From assembly GCA_949319575.1 (NCBI GenBank), contig CASGHD010000023.1:1-37694 (forward strand): a stretch of 37,694 nt of DNA. Direction: 5' to 3'. Below the pieces are notes generated by a model. It searched no databases, was not told the DNA's origin, and saw only the letters and a program-made list of their open reading frames with translations. Shown piece by piece: positions 29,767 to 37,603 of this stretch. The translations under genes and the position numbers were made by a program. Origin of the DNA: an uncultured Anaerolineales bacterium (GTDB lineage: Bacteria > Chloroflexota > Anaerolineae > Anaerolineales > Villigracilaceae). Numbering within the stretch: position 1 is the first letter of the stretch; every line of letters starts with the position of its first letter.

Positions 29767-30170
29767 GAAATATCTATCTCTCATCATTTCGATCTTGTTC
29801 GTTGTTACTATCGTCTTTGCTCTTTGGCTTTTCCCGCCTGCTACACCTGTAATCGGGATTGGATTCTTCTTGTTTGGTCTCGCGGTTACTATTTCAGCTA
29901 TTTTCAAGAGACAGCGACGGGCATATCTTCAGGACAAGATCACGCATGGTGTCTTTATGCGGAATATTTTCGTTGAAATAATCGGCATCTTGCTGGCAAT
30001 GGTCCCTCGCAGGTTTGCTTGGGGGATACACCCCTCAGATCGCAACTGCACAAATCACGAACAAACTTATCAAACTCGTCACCGGCATCTTAACTGGTCT
30101 GCTGGCTGGGGTAGGCGTTGGCATTCTTTTCATAAGAACTTGGAGACAGATGATAATAACAAACCACTGA
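29759..30170 (+). pseudogene. Small membrane protein, single-base frameshift
   Basis: The first part (MIKKYLSLIISILFVVTIVF, then ALWLFPPATPVIGIGFFLFG) is a membrane protein in one frame up to VEIIGILLAMV. At the CCC run near 30004-30006 the frame breaks. Removing one C lets it read on as LAGLLGGYTPQIATAQITNK, then LIKLVTGILTGLLAGVGVGI and ends at the TGA at 30168, giving a 136-aa four-span protein. The read-through in the given frame is unlike a membrane protein (HRHLNWSAGWGRRWH). The ATG overlaps the preceding gene by 8 nt, so they are coupled. The function is unknown. Whether the extra base is real is not decided from sequence. Confidence 0.75.
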
Positions 30171-30181
30171 TTGTAAAACTG

Positions 30182-30207
30182 ATGATATTGTTATCATTGT
30201 TTTTTTT
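30182..30207 (+). terminator. Rho-independent terminator after the AT-rich gene pair
   Basis: A short stem (ATGATA with TATCAT, TTGT loop) is followed by a G and a run of eight T. It fits as the end of the gene pair on the plus strand. Confidence 0.55.
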
Positions 30208-30244
30208 CAATGGACTTCGTTGCTTCAGGCTGGTTTGGTTAGCG

Positions 30245-31417
30245 CTATTTATCCATCAACGCCGCGACGCCGGGCAATTCTTTCCCCTCTAAAAATTCCA
30301 GCGACGCGCCGCCGCCTGTGGATACATGCGTCATCTGTTTGGCAACGCCCGCCTTCTTGACCGCGCTCGCCGAATCGCCGCCGCCGATCACGGTGACCGC
30401 GTTGGATTCCGCCAACATGTGCGCCAACGCGAATGTGCCCTCGGCAAACTTTGGCATCTCGAAAACGCCGACGGGTCCATTCCACACGATCAGCTTGGCT
30501 CCGCTCAACGCGGCTTGATACGCGCTGATAGTTTTCGGGCCCACGTCCAACATGCGCCAGCCCGCGGGGATTTTGTCCACGTCCACAATTTGCGTGTTCG
30601 CGTCTTCGGCAAATTTATCCGCGATGACCGCGTCTACGGGCAGGATCAATTTATCAGCAGACCTTCCCATGATCGCTTTCGCGGTTTCGAGCGACAATTC
30701 TTCCACGAGGCTGTCTTGCATGTTCAGTCCCTGCGCGGCTAAAAATGTATTTGCCATCCCGCCGCCGATAATTAACTTATCACATTTTGAAAGCAAAGTT
30801 TCAACGACATCAATCTTGTCGCTGATCTTTGCGCCGCCGAGAATTGCAATGTAGGGATGTTCGGGATTCGCAACCGCGCGTCCGAGGTATTCGAGTTCCT
30901 GTTCCATTAAGAAGCCTGAAACGGCGGGAAGAAAATGCGCCACGCCTTCGGTTGAGGAATGTGCGCGATGGGCTGACCCGAACGCATCGTTGACGAACAC
31001 ATCTCCAAGCGAAGCAAGTTGTTTAGCAAATTCGAGGTCGTTCTTCTCTTCTTCCGCGTGGAAGCGCGTGTTTTCGAGCATCAACACTTCGCCGGGCTTC
31101 AAGTCCTTCGCCATCTTTTCCACTTCGGGTCCCACGCAATCGGGCGCCATTTTGACGGGACGCGCTAGAAGCGTGGATAAAACTTCCGCCGCCGCGCGCA
31201 GGCTGAACTGAGAATCTGAGGCGGATTTTGGTCGCCCGAGATGACTCATCAGAATCAACGACGCGTTTTGATCCAGCACATATTGAATCGTCGGCAGCGC
31301 GGCGCGGATGCGTTTGTCGTCGGTCACTTTGCCATCCGCCATCGGCACGTTGAAATCCACGCGCATCAACACGCGTTTGTTTTTGAGGTCAATGTCTCGT
31401 ACGGTTTTTTTGTTCAT
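30245..31417 (-). CDS. pgk: Phosphoglycerate kinase
   Basis: A 390-aa glycolytic enzyme making ATP from 1,3-bisphosphoglycerate. Family marks: [81 protein letters not shown], and the nucleotide end [20 protein letters not shown], then [20 protein letters not shown]. The chain is full length. It follows gap on the same strand, with the 114-nt space between filled by a repeat, so co-transcription from gap is likely. Confidence 0.97.
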   Translation of the reverse strand: MNKKTVRDIDLKNKRVLMRVDFNVPMADGKVTDDKRIRAALPTIQYVLDQNASLILMSHLGRPKSASDSQFSLRAAAEVLSTLLARPVKMAPDCVGPEVEKMAKDLKPGEVLMLENTRFHAEEEKNDLEFAKQLASLGDVFVNDAFGSAHRAHSSTEGVAHFLPAVSGFLMEQELEYLGRAVANPEHPYIAILGGAKISDKIDVVETLLSKCDKLIIGGGMANTFLAAQGLNMQDSLVEELSLETAKAIMGRSADKLILPVDAVIADKFAEDANTQIVDVDKIPAGWRMLDVGPKTISAYQAALSGAKLIVWNGPVGVFEMPKFAEGTFALAHMLAESNAVTVIGGGDSASAVKKAGVAKQMTHVSTGGGASLEFLEGKELPGVAALMDK

Positions 31418-31429
31418 GGGGCTTCACCT

Positions 31430-31535
31430 GTAAACTAGTACACAAGGAAACAGGTAAACAAGTGACGTGGTTCGTGTCTACGTGTTTACCTGTCTACCTG
31501 TTTACGTGTCTACATGTTTACTTCTCTACGTTTAC
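31430..31535. repeat. Palindrome of degenerate 'GTARACA' units filling the gap-pgk space
   Basis: The left arm (GTAAACTAGTACACAAGGAA, then ACAGGTAAACAAGTG) and the right arm, which reads on the other strand as GTAAACGTAGAGAAGTAAAC and ACGTAAACAGGTAGACAGG, are made of the short unit GTARACANG repeated. It covers nearly the whole gap to pgk space and contains the TAA stop of gap (31532-31534). Confidence 0.75.
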
Positions 31536-32542
31536 AAACTCTTCGCCATCATCGCGGCGAGATCAGCGGTGCGGCAGGCATAGCCCCATTCGTTGTCGTA
31601 CCATGCCACCACTTTGACCATATTGCCGAGGACAATCGTATCCATGGCGCTGAACACACTCGAGAATTCGGTGCCGCGCAAATCTGTGGAGACCAACGGC
31701 TCATCGGTCACATCGAGAACACCTTCCATGGGACCGCGCGCATAATCGACCATCGCCGCGCGGATCTCTTCCGCAGTGGCTTCTTTGTTCAACACCGCTG
31801 TGAAGTCAACAACCGAGACGGTGGGAGTGGGCACGCGAAATGCCATGCCGGTAAACTTGCCTTTGAGTTCAGGGATGACGAGACCCACTGCCTTTGCCGC
31901 GCCTGTTGCAGATGGGACGATGTTCTGCCCCGCCGCGCGCGCATCACGCGGGTCTTTCGCGCCGAGGTCTTGCAGTTTCTGCGAGTTGGTATACGCGTGT
32001 ATGGTTGTGAGAAAACCTTTGTCAATTCCAAATTTGTCGTTGAGAACTTTTGCAACGGGCGCGAGTCCGTTCGTGGTGCAGGATGCGTTGGAAACGATGT
32101 TGTGTTTCTTGGCATCGTATTTGTCGTCGTTGACGCCCAGCACGATGGTGATGTCTTCATTCTTCGCGGGCGCAGAGATGATGACTTTCTTCGCGCCGCC
32201 CGATTCGATGTGCGCTTTGGCTTTCATAGCGTCTGTGAAAAAGCCCGTAGACTCAATCACGATCTCGACGCCCATGTCTTTCCATTTAATAGCGGCGGGA
32301 TCTTTCTCGGCGGTAACTTTGACAGTCTTGCCGTCAATCACAAGGTTGCCATCTTTGACTTCAATCGTGCCGTCGTATTGCCCGTACGTTGAATCATATT
32401 TCAATAAATGCGCGTTGGTCGCGGCGTCGAACAGGTCGTTTACGGCGACCACTTCGATTTCATTAGGATGCCTTTGTTTGATCGTGCGATAGACGAGACG
32501 TCCGATGCGTCCAAAACCATTGATACCGATTTTTACTGTCAT
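31532..32542 (-). CDS. gap: Glyceraldehyde-3-phosphate dehydrogenase
   Basis: A 336-aa enzyme making 1,3-bisphosphoglycerate with NAD(P). The NAD fold starts [16 protein letters not shown]; Cys155 in [12 protein letters not shown] is the nucleophile, and the His in [14 protein letters not shown] is its partner. The end [15 protein letters not shown] is normal. GGAGG precedes the ATG. Asp36 (residues VNDLFD) is kept, which favours NAD. It is upstream of pgk, a common pair. Confidence 0.97.
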   Translation of the reverse strand: MTVKIGINGFGRIGRLVYRTIKQRHPNEIEVVAVNDLFDAATNAHLLKYDSTYGQYDGTIEVKDGNLVIDGKTVKVTAEKDPAAIKWKDMGVEIVIESTGFFTDAMKAKAHIESGGAKKVIISAPAKNEDITIVLGVNDDKYDAKKHNIVSNASCTTNGLAPVAKVLNDKFGIDKGFLTTIHAYTNSQKLQDLGAKDPRDARAAGQNIVPSATGAAKAVGLVIPELKGKFTGMAFRVPTPTVSVVDFTAVLNKEATAEEIRAAMVDYARGPMEGVLDVTDEPLVSTDLRGTEFSSVFSAMDTIVLGNMVKVVAWYDNEWGYACRTADLAAMMAKSL

Positions 32543-32754
32543 TGCAAGCCTCCGAAGATTGTATTGTCAGTACGTCACAAAATACATGCGATAGTTCAAA
32601 TCGCCGCGCAAATCGAACCGCGTCCAGAATTTATTTTCGTGATGTGCCGATTGTTTAAATTATCTGATGGGATTTTATCACAGAGAAACACAGGCAAAAT
32701 CAAACGAGTCTGCGAACATGACAGTTTGAAGCGAAACGAGGATAAAAGTAACCG

Positions 32755-34083
32755 TCACCCCAACGGGCTTGAGTATTCTTCCAATACATCGTTCAACGCG
32801 GTTGCCAGTTTGGCCGAATCATGCCTCCAGGGTTGAGTGTTGTGGATCAAGTCGGTACAGAAGGCGCGCGAATCGGCAAGGGCTTTTTCATCCGCCCTCA
32901 CCCAGTGCGAATCTTCGTTGAGCGCGCCATCGTAATTACTATTGCACAATATCACATCGAACAGGTTATCCCCCACGTGTTCCTCCAACGCGCGGACGTG
33001 ATCGTAGCACGAGAACAAATCCGTTTCGCCGCTTTGCGTGGCAATGTTGCATACATACACCTTGACGGCGCGGCTGGCGCGGATCGCGCCAAGCAGGTCT
33101 TGCACGAGCAGGTTAGGCAGGATACTGGTGTACAAACTGCCGGGACCGATCACGATCATTTCCGCATTGAGGATGGCTTTGAGAACAGGCGGATACGCCG
33201 GCGCGTCGCTCGGCTCCAGCCAGATACGGCTGACGCGCCCCGCCATCTGCGGGATGCGGCTCTCCCCCTCCACCCGAACTTGATTCGCAGTGTGCGGCAG
33301 CTGCATGTCTGCGACCAACTTCACATCATGCAGCGTGGAGGGAAGCACGCGCCCGCTCACCGAAAGCACCCTGCCCGATTCCTCGACCGCGCCCTCGAAA
33401 CTGCCGGTGATATCTGCCAGCGCGGTGATGAATAAATTCCCGAAGGAATGTCCGCTCAGATCGCCGGCGCCGCTGAAGCGATATTGAAACAACTGCGTCA
33501 GCATCTGCTCGTCGTTGGAGAGCGCGGCAAGGCAGTTGCGGATATCGCCCGGCGGCAGAATCCCAAAATCCGCGCGGAGGCGGCCCGACGAGCCGCCATC
33601 GTCTGCGACAGTGACGACCGCCGTCAAATTCCGCGTCCACGTTTTCAAGCCGCGCAGTAGGGATGCCAACCCGTGCCCGCCACCGATGGCAACAATGCGC
33701 GGTCCGCGATCGCGGCGGCGGAAGTTCGTCAAATCATCCAGCAAAATGCGACCAGACCGCAGGTACGGACGAAGAAGCGAGCGATTGAGTCTCACGATAC
33801 CGTAGCCTACCAGCCATAGTCCGATTCCGCCGAAAATCAGGATGCGGAGGACACGAGGCAGAAAACGAAGCGAGGCATACGAAAGAATCGCAAGGAGAGT
33901 TTCGTTGGTGGAATCGGTGCGATAGAGATCGAGCAGGAACATGGCGAAGCCAATCCCCAACAACGTGATCCCCGCCATGATAAAGAGGAACCAGCGCTTT
34001 ACCCCCAGCCCCGGCGCAAACCAGCGCGCGGCTTCACGCAGATCGTCAAGAAAACGATGTCGTTGAATTTTCTTATTATTCAC
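32755..34083 (-). CDS. yvcK: YvcK-type gluconeogenesis factor with N-terminal membrane spans
   Basis: A 442-aa protein. Residues 31-53 (WFLFIMAGITLLGIGFAMFL) and 78-98 are two membrane spans; the remainder is the YvcK (CofD-like) fold: VAIGGGHGLASLLRGLKTWT at about 131, VVTVADDGGSSGRLRADFGI, PPGDIRNCLAALSNDE, SFGNLFITALADITG, and IGPGSLYTSILPNLLV. YvcK proteins bind UDP-N-acetylglucosamine and are needed for normal growth on gluconeogenic carbon and for cell shape in Bacillus. Membrane anchoring is a departure from the soluble Bacillus form. Start is GTG at 34083, because a full promoter ends 6 nt before it, and no ribosome binding site is present. Confidence 0.9.
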   Translation of the reverse strand: MNNKKIQRHRFLDDLREAARWFAPGLGVKRWFLFIMAGITLLGIGFAMFLLDLYRTDSTNETLLAILSYASLRFLPRVLRILIFGGIGLWLVGYGIVRLNRSLLRPYLRSGRILLDDLTNFRRRDRGPRIVAIGGGHGLASLLRGLKTWTRNLTAVVTVADDGGSSGRLRADFGILPPGDIRNCLAALSNDEQMLTQLFQYRFSGAGDLSGHSFGNLFITALADITGSFEGAVEESGRVLSVSGRVLPSTLHDVKLVADMQLPHTANQVRVEGESRIPQMAGRVSRIWLEPSDAPAYPPVLKAILNAEMIVIGPGSLYTSILPNLLVQDLLGAIRASRAVKVYVCNIATQSGETDLFSCYDHVRALEEHVGDNLFDVILCNSNYDGALNEDSHWVRADEKALADSRAFCTDLIHNTQPWRHDSAKLATALNDVLEEYSSPLG

Positions 34084-34089
34084 GAAATG

Positions 34090-34118
34090 AGTCTAGCAGG
34101 GATGGAAACCAGAGTCAA
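34090..34118 (-). promoter_or_regulatory. Sigma-A promoter of yvcK with the -10 box 6 nt from the start
   Basis: On the minus strand TTGACT and TAGACT are separated by exactly 17 nt, and TAGACT ends 6 nt before the GTG at 34083. Transcription would start at or near the G of GTG, so the mRNA is expected to be leaderless. Confidence 0.75.
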
Positions 34119-34165
34119 CTCACTCAGTTCTTGAATCTATGGTTATAGCAAAGTCAAAACCTTTC

Positions 34166-34239
34166 AACGCGAATTCTGCGAAAAGAGCGAAAAACGCAAG
34201 TTTTTTGCGAAATTCGTCTGATTCGCGCTTTTCGCGTTA
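34166..34239. repeat. Palindrome of the 'AACGCGAA' type
   Basis: AACGCGAATTCTGCGAAAAG and GCGAAAAACGC face ATTCGCGCTTTTCGCGTT. It is the first of several repeats in the 623-nt space between yvcK and the ROK kinase. The space between 34240 and 34537 has further half-repeats (CCGCAAAGCGCGCGAAGAAC) and a hairpin around CGGCGGTCGCAAACCGCC, but I see no gene there. Confidence 0.6.
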
Positions 34240-34537
34240 AGCCTTTGTACTTGTGCTCTATCGCGGACAACGACTTTGCTACAGCCATATTCTTGAATCA
34301 ACCGCAAAGCGCGCGAAGAACGCTAGGAAAATCTTTTCAGTACTTACGCTTTCACTGCTCTACGATGGTCTGCCTGCACTGAGCCACAGGCACACATGTG
34401 ACCGTCGCTTCGCTGGCAAATACGGCGGTCGCAAACCGCCTGCGAGCGAAAGTCCTACTTTTAATCTGAGCGGTCTTCGCGGTGAGATGATTTCCAAACC
34501 AGGGAGCGCTCAAAGGTTGTAGATAGCCCAACAGACT

Positions 34538-34606
34538 AAACCACGGAGACACCGAGCCACGGAGTTTTTTTATTGCTTTTCTCCGTGTTTCCGTGACTCC
34601 GTGGTT
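34538..34606. repeat. Palindrome of the 'CCACGGAGACACNGAG' type
   Basis: AAACCACGGAGACACCGAGC faces the inverse of CTAACCACGGAGTCACGGAA. Same wording pattern as 3052-3114. It is 100 nt upstream of the ROK kinase. Confidence 0.75.
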
Positions 34607-34693
34607 AGGGTTTTCCGCCTGTGGTGAAACCCATCTACATACTTTTAGCGCACTCCCAAACCATACGAAATCATAAGCATGGAAAGGCTCGGT

Positions 34694-34699
34694 TATAAT
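34694..34699 (+). promoter_or_regulatory. -10 box 7 nt before the ROK kinase start
   Basis: TATAAT is 7 nt before the ATG at 34707, and no Shine-Dalgarno is visible. No good -35 is seen at 16-18 nt. A leaderless transcript is likely. Confidence 0.5.
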
Positions 34700-34706
34700 T
34701 GCGCCC

Positions 34707-35660
34707 ATGTCGCTCACAATCGCTGTAGACCTCGGCGGGACGCACATCCGCACTGCCTCATACAACTCTGAAAGCATCACGCCGGTTGCGCATTATCGCG
34801 CGCGCACAAACGCCCATGAACCCGGCGTGTTTGACCGGCTCGTACAGGCAATCGAAACCGTGTGGCATCCCGACGTGACCTCGATGGGCGTTGCATCGCC
34901 CGGCCCGCTCGACCCGTACACGGGAACGATCCTCGCCACGCCGAACATTCCTGAGTGGAAAAATTTTCCGCTGGCGCAAAAACTTTCCGCGCGTTTCGGT
35001 GTGCCTGTGCATCTCGACAACGACGCAAATATGGCGGGCTTCGGCGAATGGACGTTCGGCGCAGGCAAGGGGCATCACAACCTCATTTACCTCACTATCA
35101 GCACCGGCGTCGGCGGCGGCGTGATCTGCAACGACACGCTCCTGCAAGGCTTTCACGGACTCGCCACAGAACTCGGACACATGATCATTGACCCGAACGG
35201 TCCTCCCTGTGGATGCGGCAAGAACGGGCACGTGGAATCATTTTCATCGGGAACTGCCATCGCGCGACATACTGTCGCGCAGATTCAAACGGGACAAAAG
35301 ACCTCGCTTCAACTCGACGGGGGGACTCTGACCGCCAAACAAATAGCCGAGGCCGCGCTTGCGGGCGATTCGCTCGCTATTTCAGCCTTTGCCCGCGCGG
35401 GATATTACCTCGGCATTGCGGTTGCAAATTATCTCGCCATCTTCGATCCGTCCATCGTGATCTTCGGCGGCGGCGTATCGCAGGTGGGTGATTTATTGTT
35501 TAAGCCATTTCAAGAAAGTTTACACAAGCATACATTTCATCCGCATTATTTGGATGATCTAGTCATCACCAAAGCCGCGCTCGGCGACGACGCGGGGTTG
35601 TTAGGCGCGCTCGCATGGGCGCGTCACAAACGCAATAACGAAATGATGAGGGTGGCATGA
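34707..35660 (+). CDS. ROK-family sugar kinase (glucokinase-like)
   Basis: A 317-aa kinase. The phosphate loop DLGGTH is at 8-13, MGVASPGPLDPYTGTILATP carries the sugar-side loop, and VHLDNDANMAGFGEWTFGAG has the catalytic Asp. The zinc part is ELGHMIIDPNGPPCGCGKNG followed by HVE, so ligands are His, Cys, Cys and His, not a third Cys; this variant is known in the family. The end has IVIFGGGVSQVGDLLF. Glucose is the usual substrate, but fructose, mannose or N-acetyl-sugars are possible. With PK, PGK, GAPDH, TIM and aldolase nearby it would feed glycolysis. Confidence 0.9.
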   Translation: MSLTIAVDLGGTHIRTASYNSESITPVAHYRARTNAHEPGVFDRLVQAIETVWHPDVTSMGVASPGPLDPYTGTILATPNIPEWKNFPLAQKLSARFGVPVHLDNDANMAGFGEWTFGAGKGHHNLIYLTISTGVGGGVICNDTLLQGFHGLATELGHMIIDPNGPPCGCGKNGHVESFSSGTAIARHTVAQIQTGQKTSLQLDGGTLTAKQIAEAALAGDSLAISAFARAGYYLGIAVANYLAIFDPSIVIFGGGVSQVGDLLFKPFQESLHKHTFHPHYLDDLVITKAALGDDAGLLGALAWARHKRNNEMMRVA

Positions 35661-35758
35661 AGTTCCGAAATCGCGTGACAGCCCCATTGTGGCTGATCAC
35701 AAAATGGTGGACGGCGGATAGGGAAGCGGGGAAATTGTCCACGGGCGACTCAGGCTGA
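35657..35758 (+). CDS. Possible 33-aa ORF overlapping the ROK kinase stop
   Basis: An ATGA overlap with the ROK kinase opens a frame MKFRNRVTAPLWLITKWW, ending TGDSG. The stop lies in a repeat-like run (GACTCAGGCTGACCTCAGTC). It may be the start of a truncated gene, or chance. No family is recognised. Confidence 0.3.
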   Translation: MKFRNRVTAPLWLITKWWTADREAGKLSTGDSG

Positions 35759-35777
35759 CCTCAGTCTGACGCGTTTC

Positions 35778-35810
35778 AGCCTTGCGAAGGTTAACAACCT
35801 TCGCAAGGCT
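35778..35810 (+). terminator. Perfect hairpin before the aminotransferase gene
   Basis: A 15-bp stem (AGCCTTGCGAAGGTT with AACCTTCGCAAGGCT), AAC loop, followed by TGACA. No T-run; likely ends the ROK kinase transcript. Confidence 0.65.
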
Positions 35811-35852
35811 TGACAATCGTAACCACCAAAAGAATAAATCAAGGAGTTCGTA

Positions 35853-37181
35853 ATGAAAAAATTGAATCTGCCTGGCCCAAAAGCCAAGGCATTGCTCGAG
35901 CGTGACGCGAAAGTGATTTCGTCGTCGTATCCGCGCGCATACCCGCTGGTGATGGATCACGGCAAAGGCGTGGAAGTGTGGGATGCCGACGGCAACCGCT
36001 TCATCGACATGATGGCGGGCATTGCTGTGCTTTCCACCGGTCACTCACACCCCAAGGTTGTCAAAGCGGTGAAAGATGCCGCCGAGAATTTCCTACATAT
36101 CTCGTCCGACTTCTATCATGAAGGTTGGGTGCGGTTGAGCGAAAAACTCGACGAGATCGCCCCGTTCGAGGAAGGCGCGAAAACTTTTTTGACCAATTCG
36201 GGAACTGAGGCGGTTGAGACTGCCATCAAACTTGCGAAATATCATACCAAGCGGCATAACTTCATCGGCTTCTTCGGCGCGTTCCACGGGCGCACAATGG
36301 GGTCGGTGTCGTTCACCGCAAGCAAGCCCCATTATCATCGCGGGTTTTATCCGCTCATGCCCGGTGTGACGCACGTTCCCTTCCCCGATGAGTATCGTCC
36401 GATCCTGCATCGCAAGTTGGGTGAGGATTACGGCGAAACGTGTGTGCGGTTCATCGAGGAGGAAATCTTCGATCACAACGTGCCGGGCGATGAGATCGCC
36501 GGTATCCTGGTCGAACCGATTCAAGGCGAAGGCGGCTACCTCGTCCCGCCTGATGGATTCTTTCCCGCGTTGCGCAAGTTGTGCGATAAATATGGAATCC
36601 TGCTGATCGTGGATGAAGTGCAAAGCGGGATGGGCCGCACCGGAAAATGGTGGGCAGTGGAACACTTCGGCGTCGAGCCTGATATCGTCGTTTCTGCAAA
36701 AGGGATTGCTTCGGGCCTGCCGCTGGGCGCGTGTATTGCAAGGGAATCGGTGATGACGTGGCCCAAAGGGACGCACGGCAACACGTATGGCGGAAACCCC
36801 ATCGCCTGCGCGGCATCGCTGGCAACGATTGAACTGCTCGAAGAAAAATATCTCGCCAACGCGGCGGAGGTTGGTCAATACACCATGGACGCGCTGGAGG
36901 AAATTCAGGCGAGGCACACGACCATTGGCGATGTGCGCGGCAAAGGCTTGATGATCGGCGTGGAGTTCGTGAAGGACAAAAACACGAAAGAACCCAACGA
37001 AGAGATCCGCAACATGATCGAACATACCGCGTTCGAATATGGCTTGCTCACGCTCGGATGCGGCAAGTCGACCATGCGTTTTGCGCCGCCGCTGTGCATC
37101 ACCAAGAAGGAAGTGGATGAGGGGCTTGAGATCTTCGAGCAAGCCGTAACGATGGCAGAGAAGGAGCAGGGGTTGAGGTAA
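35853..37181 (+). CDS. Class III aminotransferase (4-aminobutyrate / acetylornithine type)
   Basis: A 442-aa PLP enzyme. Marks: VWDADGNRFIDMMAGIAVLS, STGHSHPKVVKAV, TFLTNSGTEAVETAIKLAKY for the phosphate side, FGAFHGRTMGSVSFTASKP, VEPIQGEGGYLVPPDGFFPA, LLIVDEVQSGMGRTGKWWAV for the Asp that contacts the pyridine, and the PLP lysine in VSAKGIASGLPLGACI. The HGNTYGGNPIACAA and end patterns favour 4-aminobutyrate or a related omega-amino acid substrate, with 2-oxoglutarate as acceptor, but acetylornithine cannot be excluded. There are no arg genes beside it. AAGGAG gives a good ribosome binding site. A hairpin follows at 37281. Confidence 0.9.
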   Translation: MKKLNLPGPKAKALLERDAKVISSSYPRAYPLVMDHGKGVEVWDADGNRFIDMMAGIAVLSTGHSHPKVVKAVKDAAENFLHISSDFYHEGWVRLSEKLDEIAPFEEGAKTFLTNSGTEAVETAIKLAKYHTKRHNFIGFFGAFHGRTMGSVSFTASKPHYHRGFYPLMPGVTHVPFPDEYRPILHRKLGEDYGETCVRFIEEEIFDHNVPGDEIAGILVEPIQGEGGYLVPPDGFFPALRKLCDKYGILLIVDEVQSGMGRTGKWWAVEHFGVEPDIVVSAKGIASGLPLGACIARESVMTWPKGTHGNTYGGNPIACAASLATIELLEEKYLANAAEVGQYTMDALEEIQARHTTIGDVRGKGLMIGVEFVKDKNTKEPNEEIRNMIEHTAFEYGLLTLGCGKSTMRFAPPLCITKKEVDEGLEIFEQAVTMAEKEQGLR

Positions 37182-37280
37182 GCAATTTGTTTGCGTAGCA
37201 GTGAGGCTGCCGCGCTGGCGATTCTGTCCAGCGCGATTTGTCGAGCAACTCGAATTGCTTGACATTCAAAAGAGAAAACA

Positions 37281-37313
37281 AAACGGGACGAAGGTAAAAC
37301 CTTCGTCCCGTTT
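37281..37313 (+). terminator. Terminator of the aminotransferase gene
   Basis: A perfect 15-bp stem (AAACGGGACGAAGGT with ACCTTCGTCCCGTTT) with an AAA loop, TTT at the end of the stem. It lies 100 nt past the stop. Confidence 0.75.
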
Positions 37314-37470
37314 GAGTCCGACGCATATTGAAGCGAATATCTCTACTTTTCCAAATTTGGCTATTCCTCTGGCAACGGAGCGCTAGTGGGCGCGTCAGGC
37401 GTTCTCGGCTTAAAGAGTGTTTCTTAAGTGCGTTGAAGCCTTGTCAAAATTCCTTTCAAACCCTTTTGAG

Positions 37471-37518
37471 CCACGAATTTCACGGATTTACACGAATTTT
37501 GCCTATAGAATTTCGTAA
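37471..37518. repeat. Half of a 'CCACGAATTTCACGGATT' repeat
   Basis: CCACGAATTTCACGGATTTA and CACGAATTTTG followed by an ATAGAATTTCG segment; only the left arm of the usual palindrome is complete. It is 86 nt upstream of the transposase fragment. I see no gene between 37182 and 37603. Confidence 0.5.
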
Positions 37519-37603
37519 CTACTCAGCCTCAGAACATGTCGCTGCGAGGCGCTCTCAGTAGTTTACCAACAAAATTTTGTCCAAGGAGTGGTATTCTGGG
37601 AGG

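Noticed and set aside
31430-31535. CRISPR-like array in the gap-pgk space
   Set aside because: Units are only 7-10 nt, degenerate and without spacers; the whole is a palindrome.
35853-37181. Assignment as acetylornithine aminotransferase of arginine synthesis
   Set aside because: There are no arg genes beside it and the pattern is closer to omega-amino acid enzymes; kept as an alternative only.
36093-37265. 390-codon open frame on the minus strand
   Set aside because: Antisense to the class III aminotransferase, which has all its motifs.
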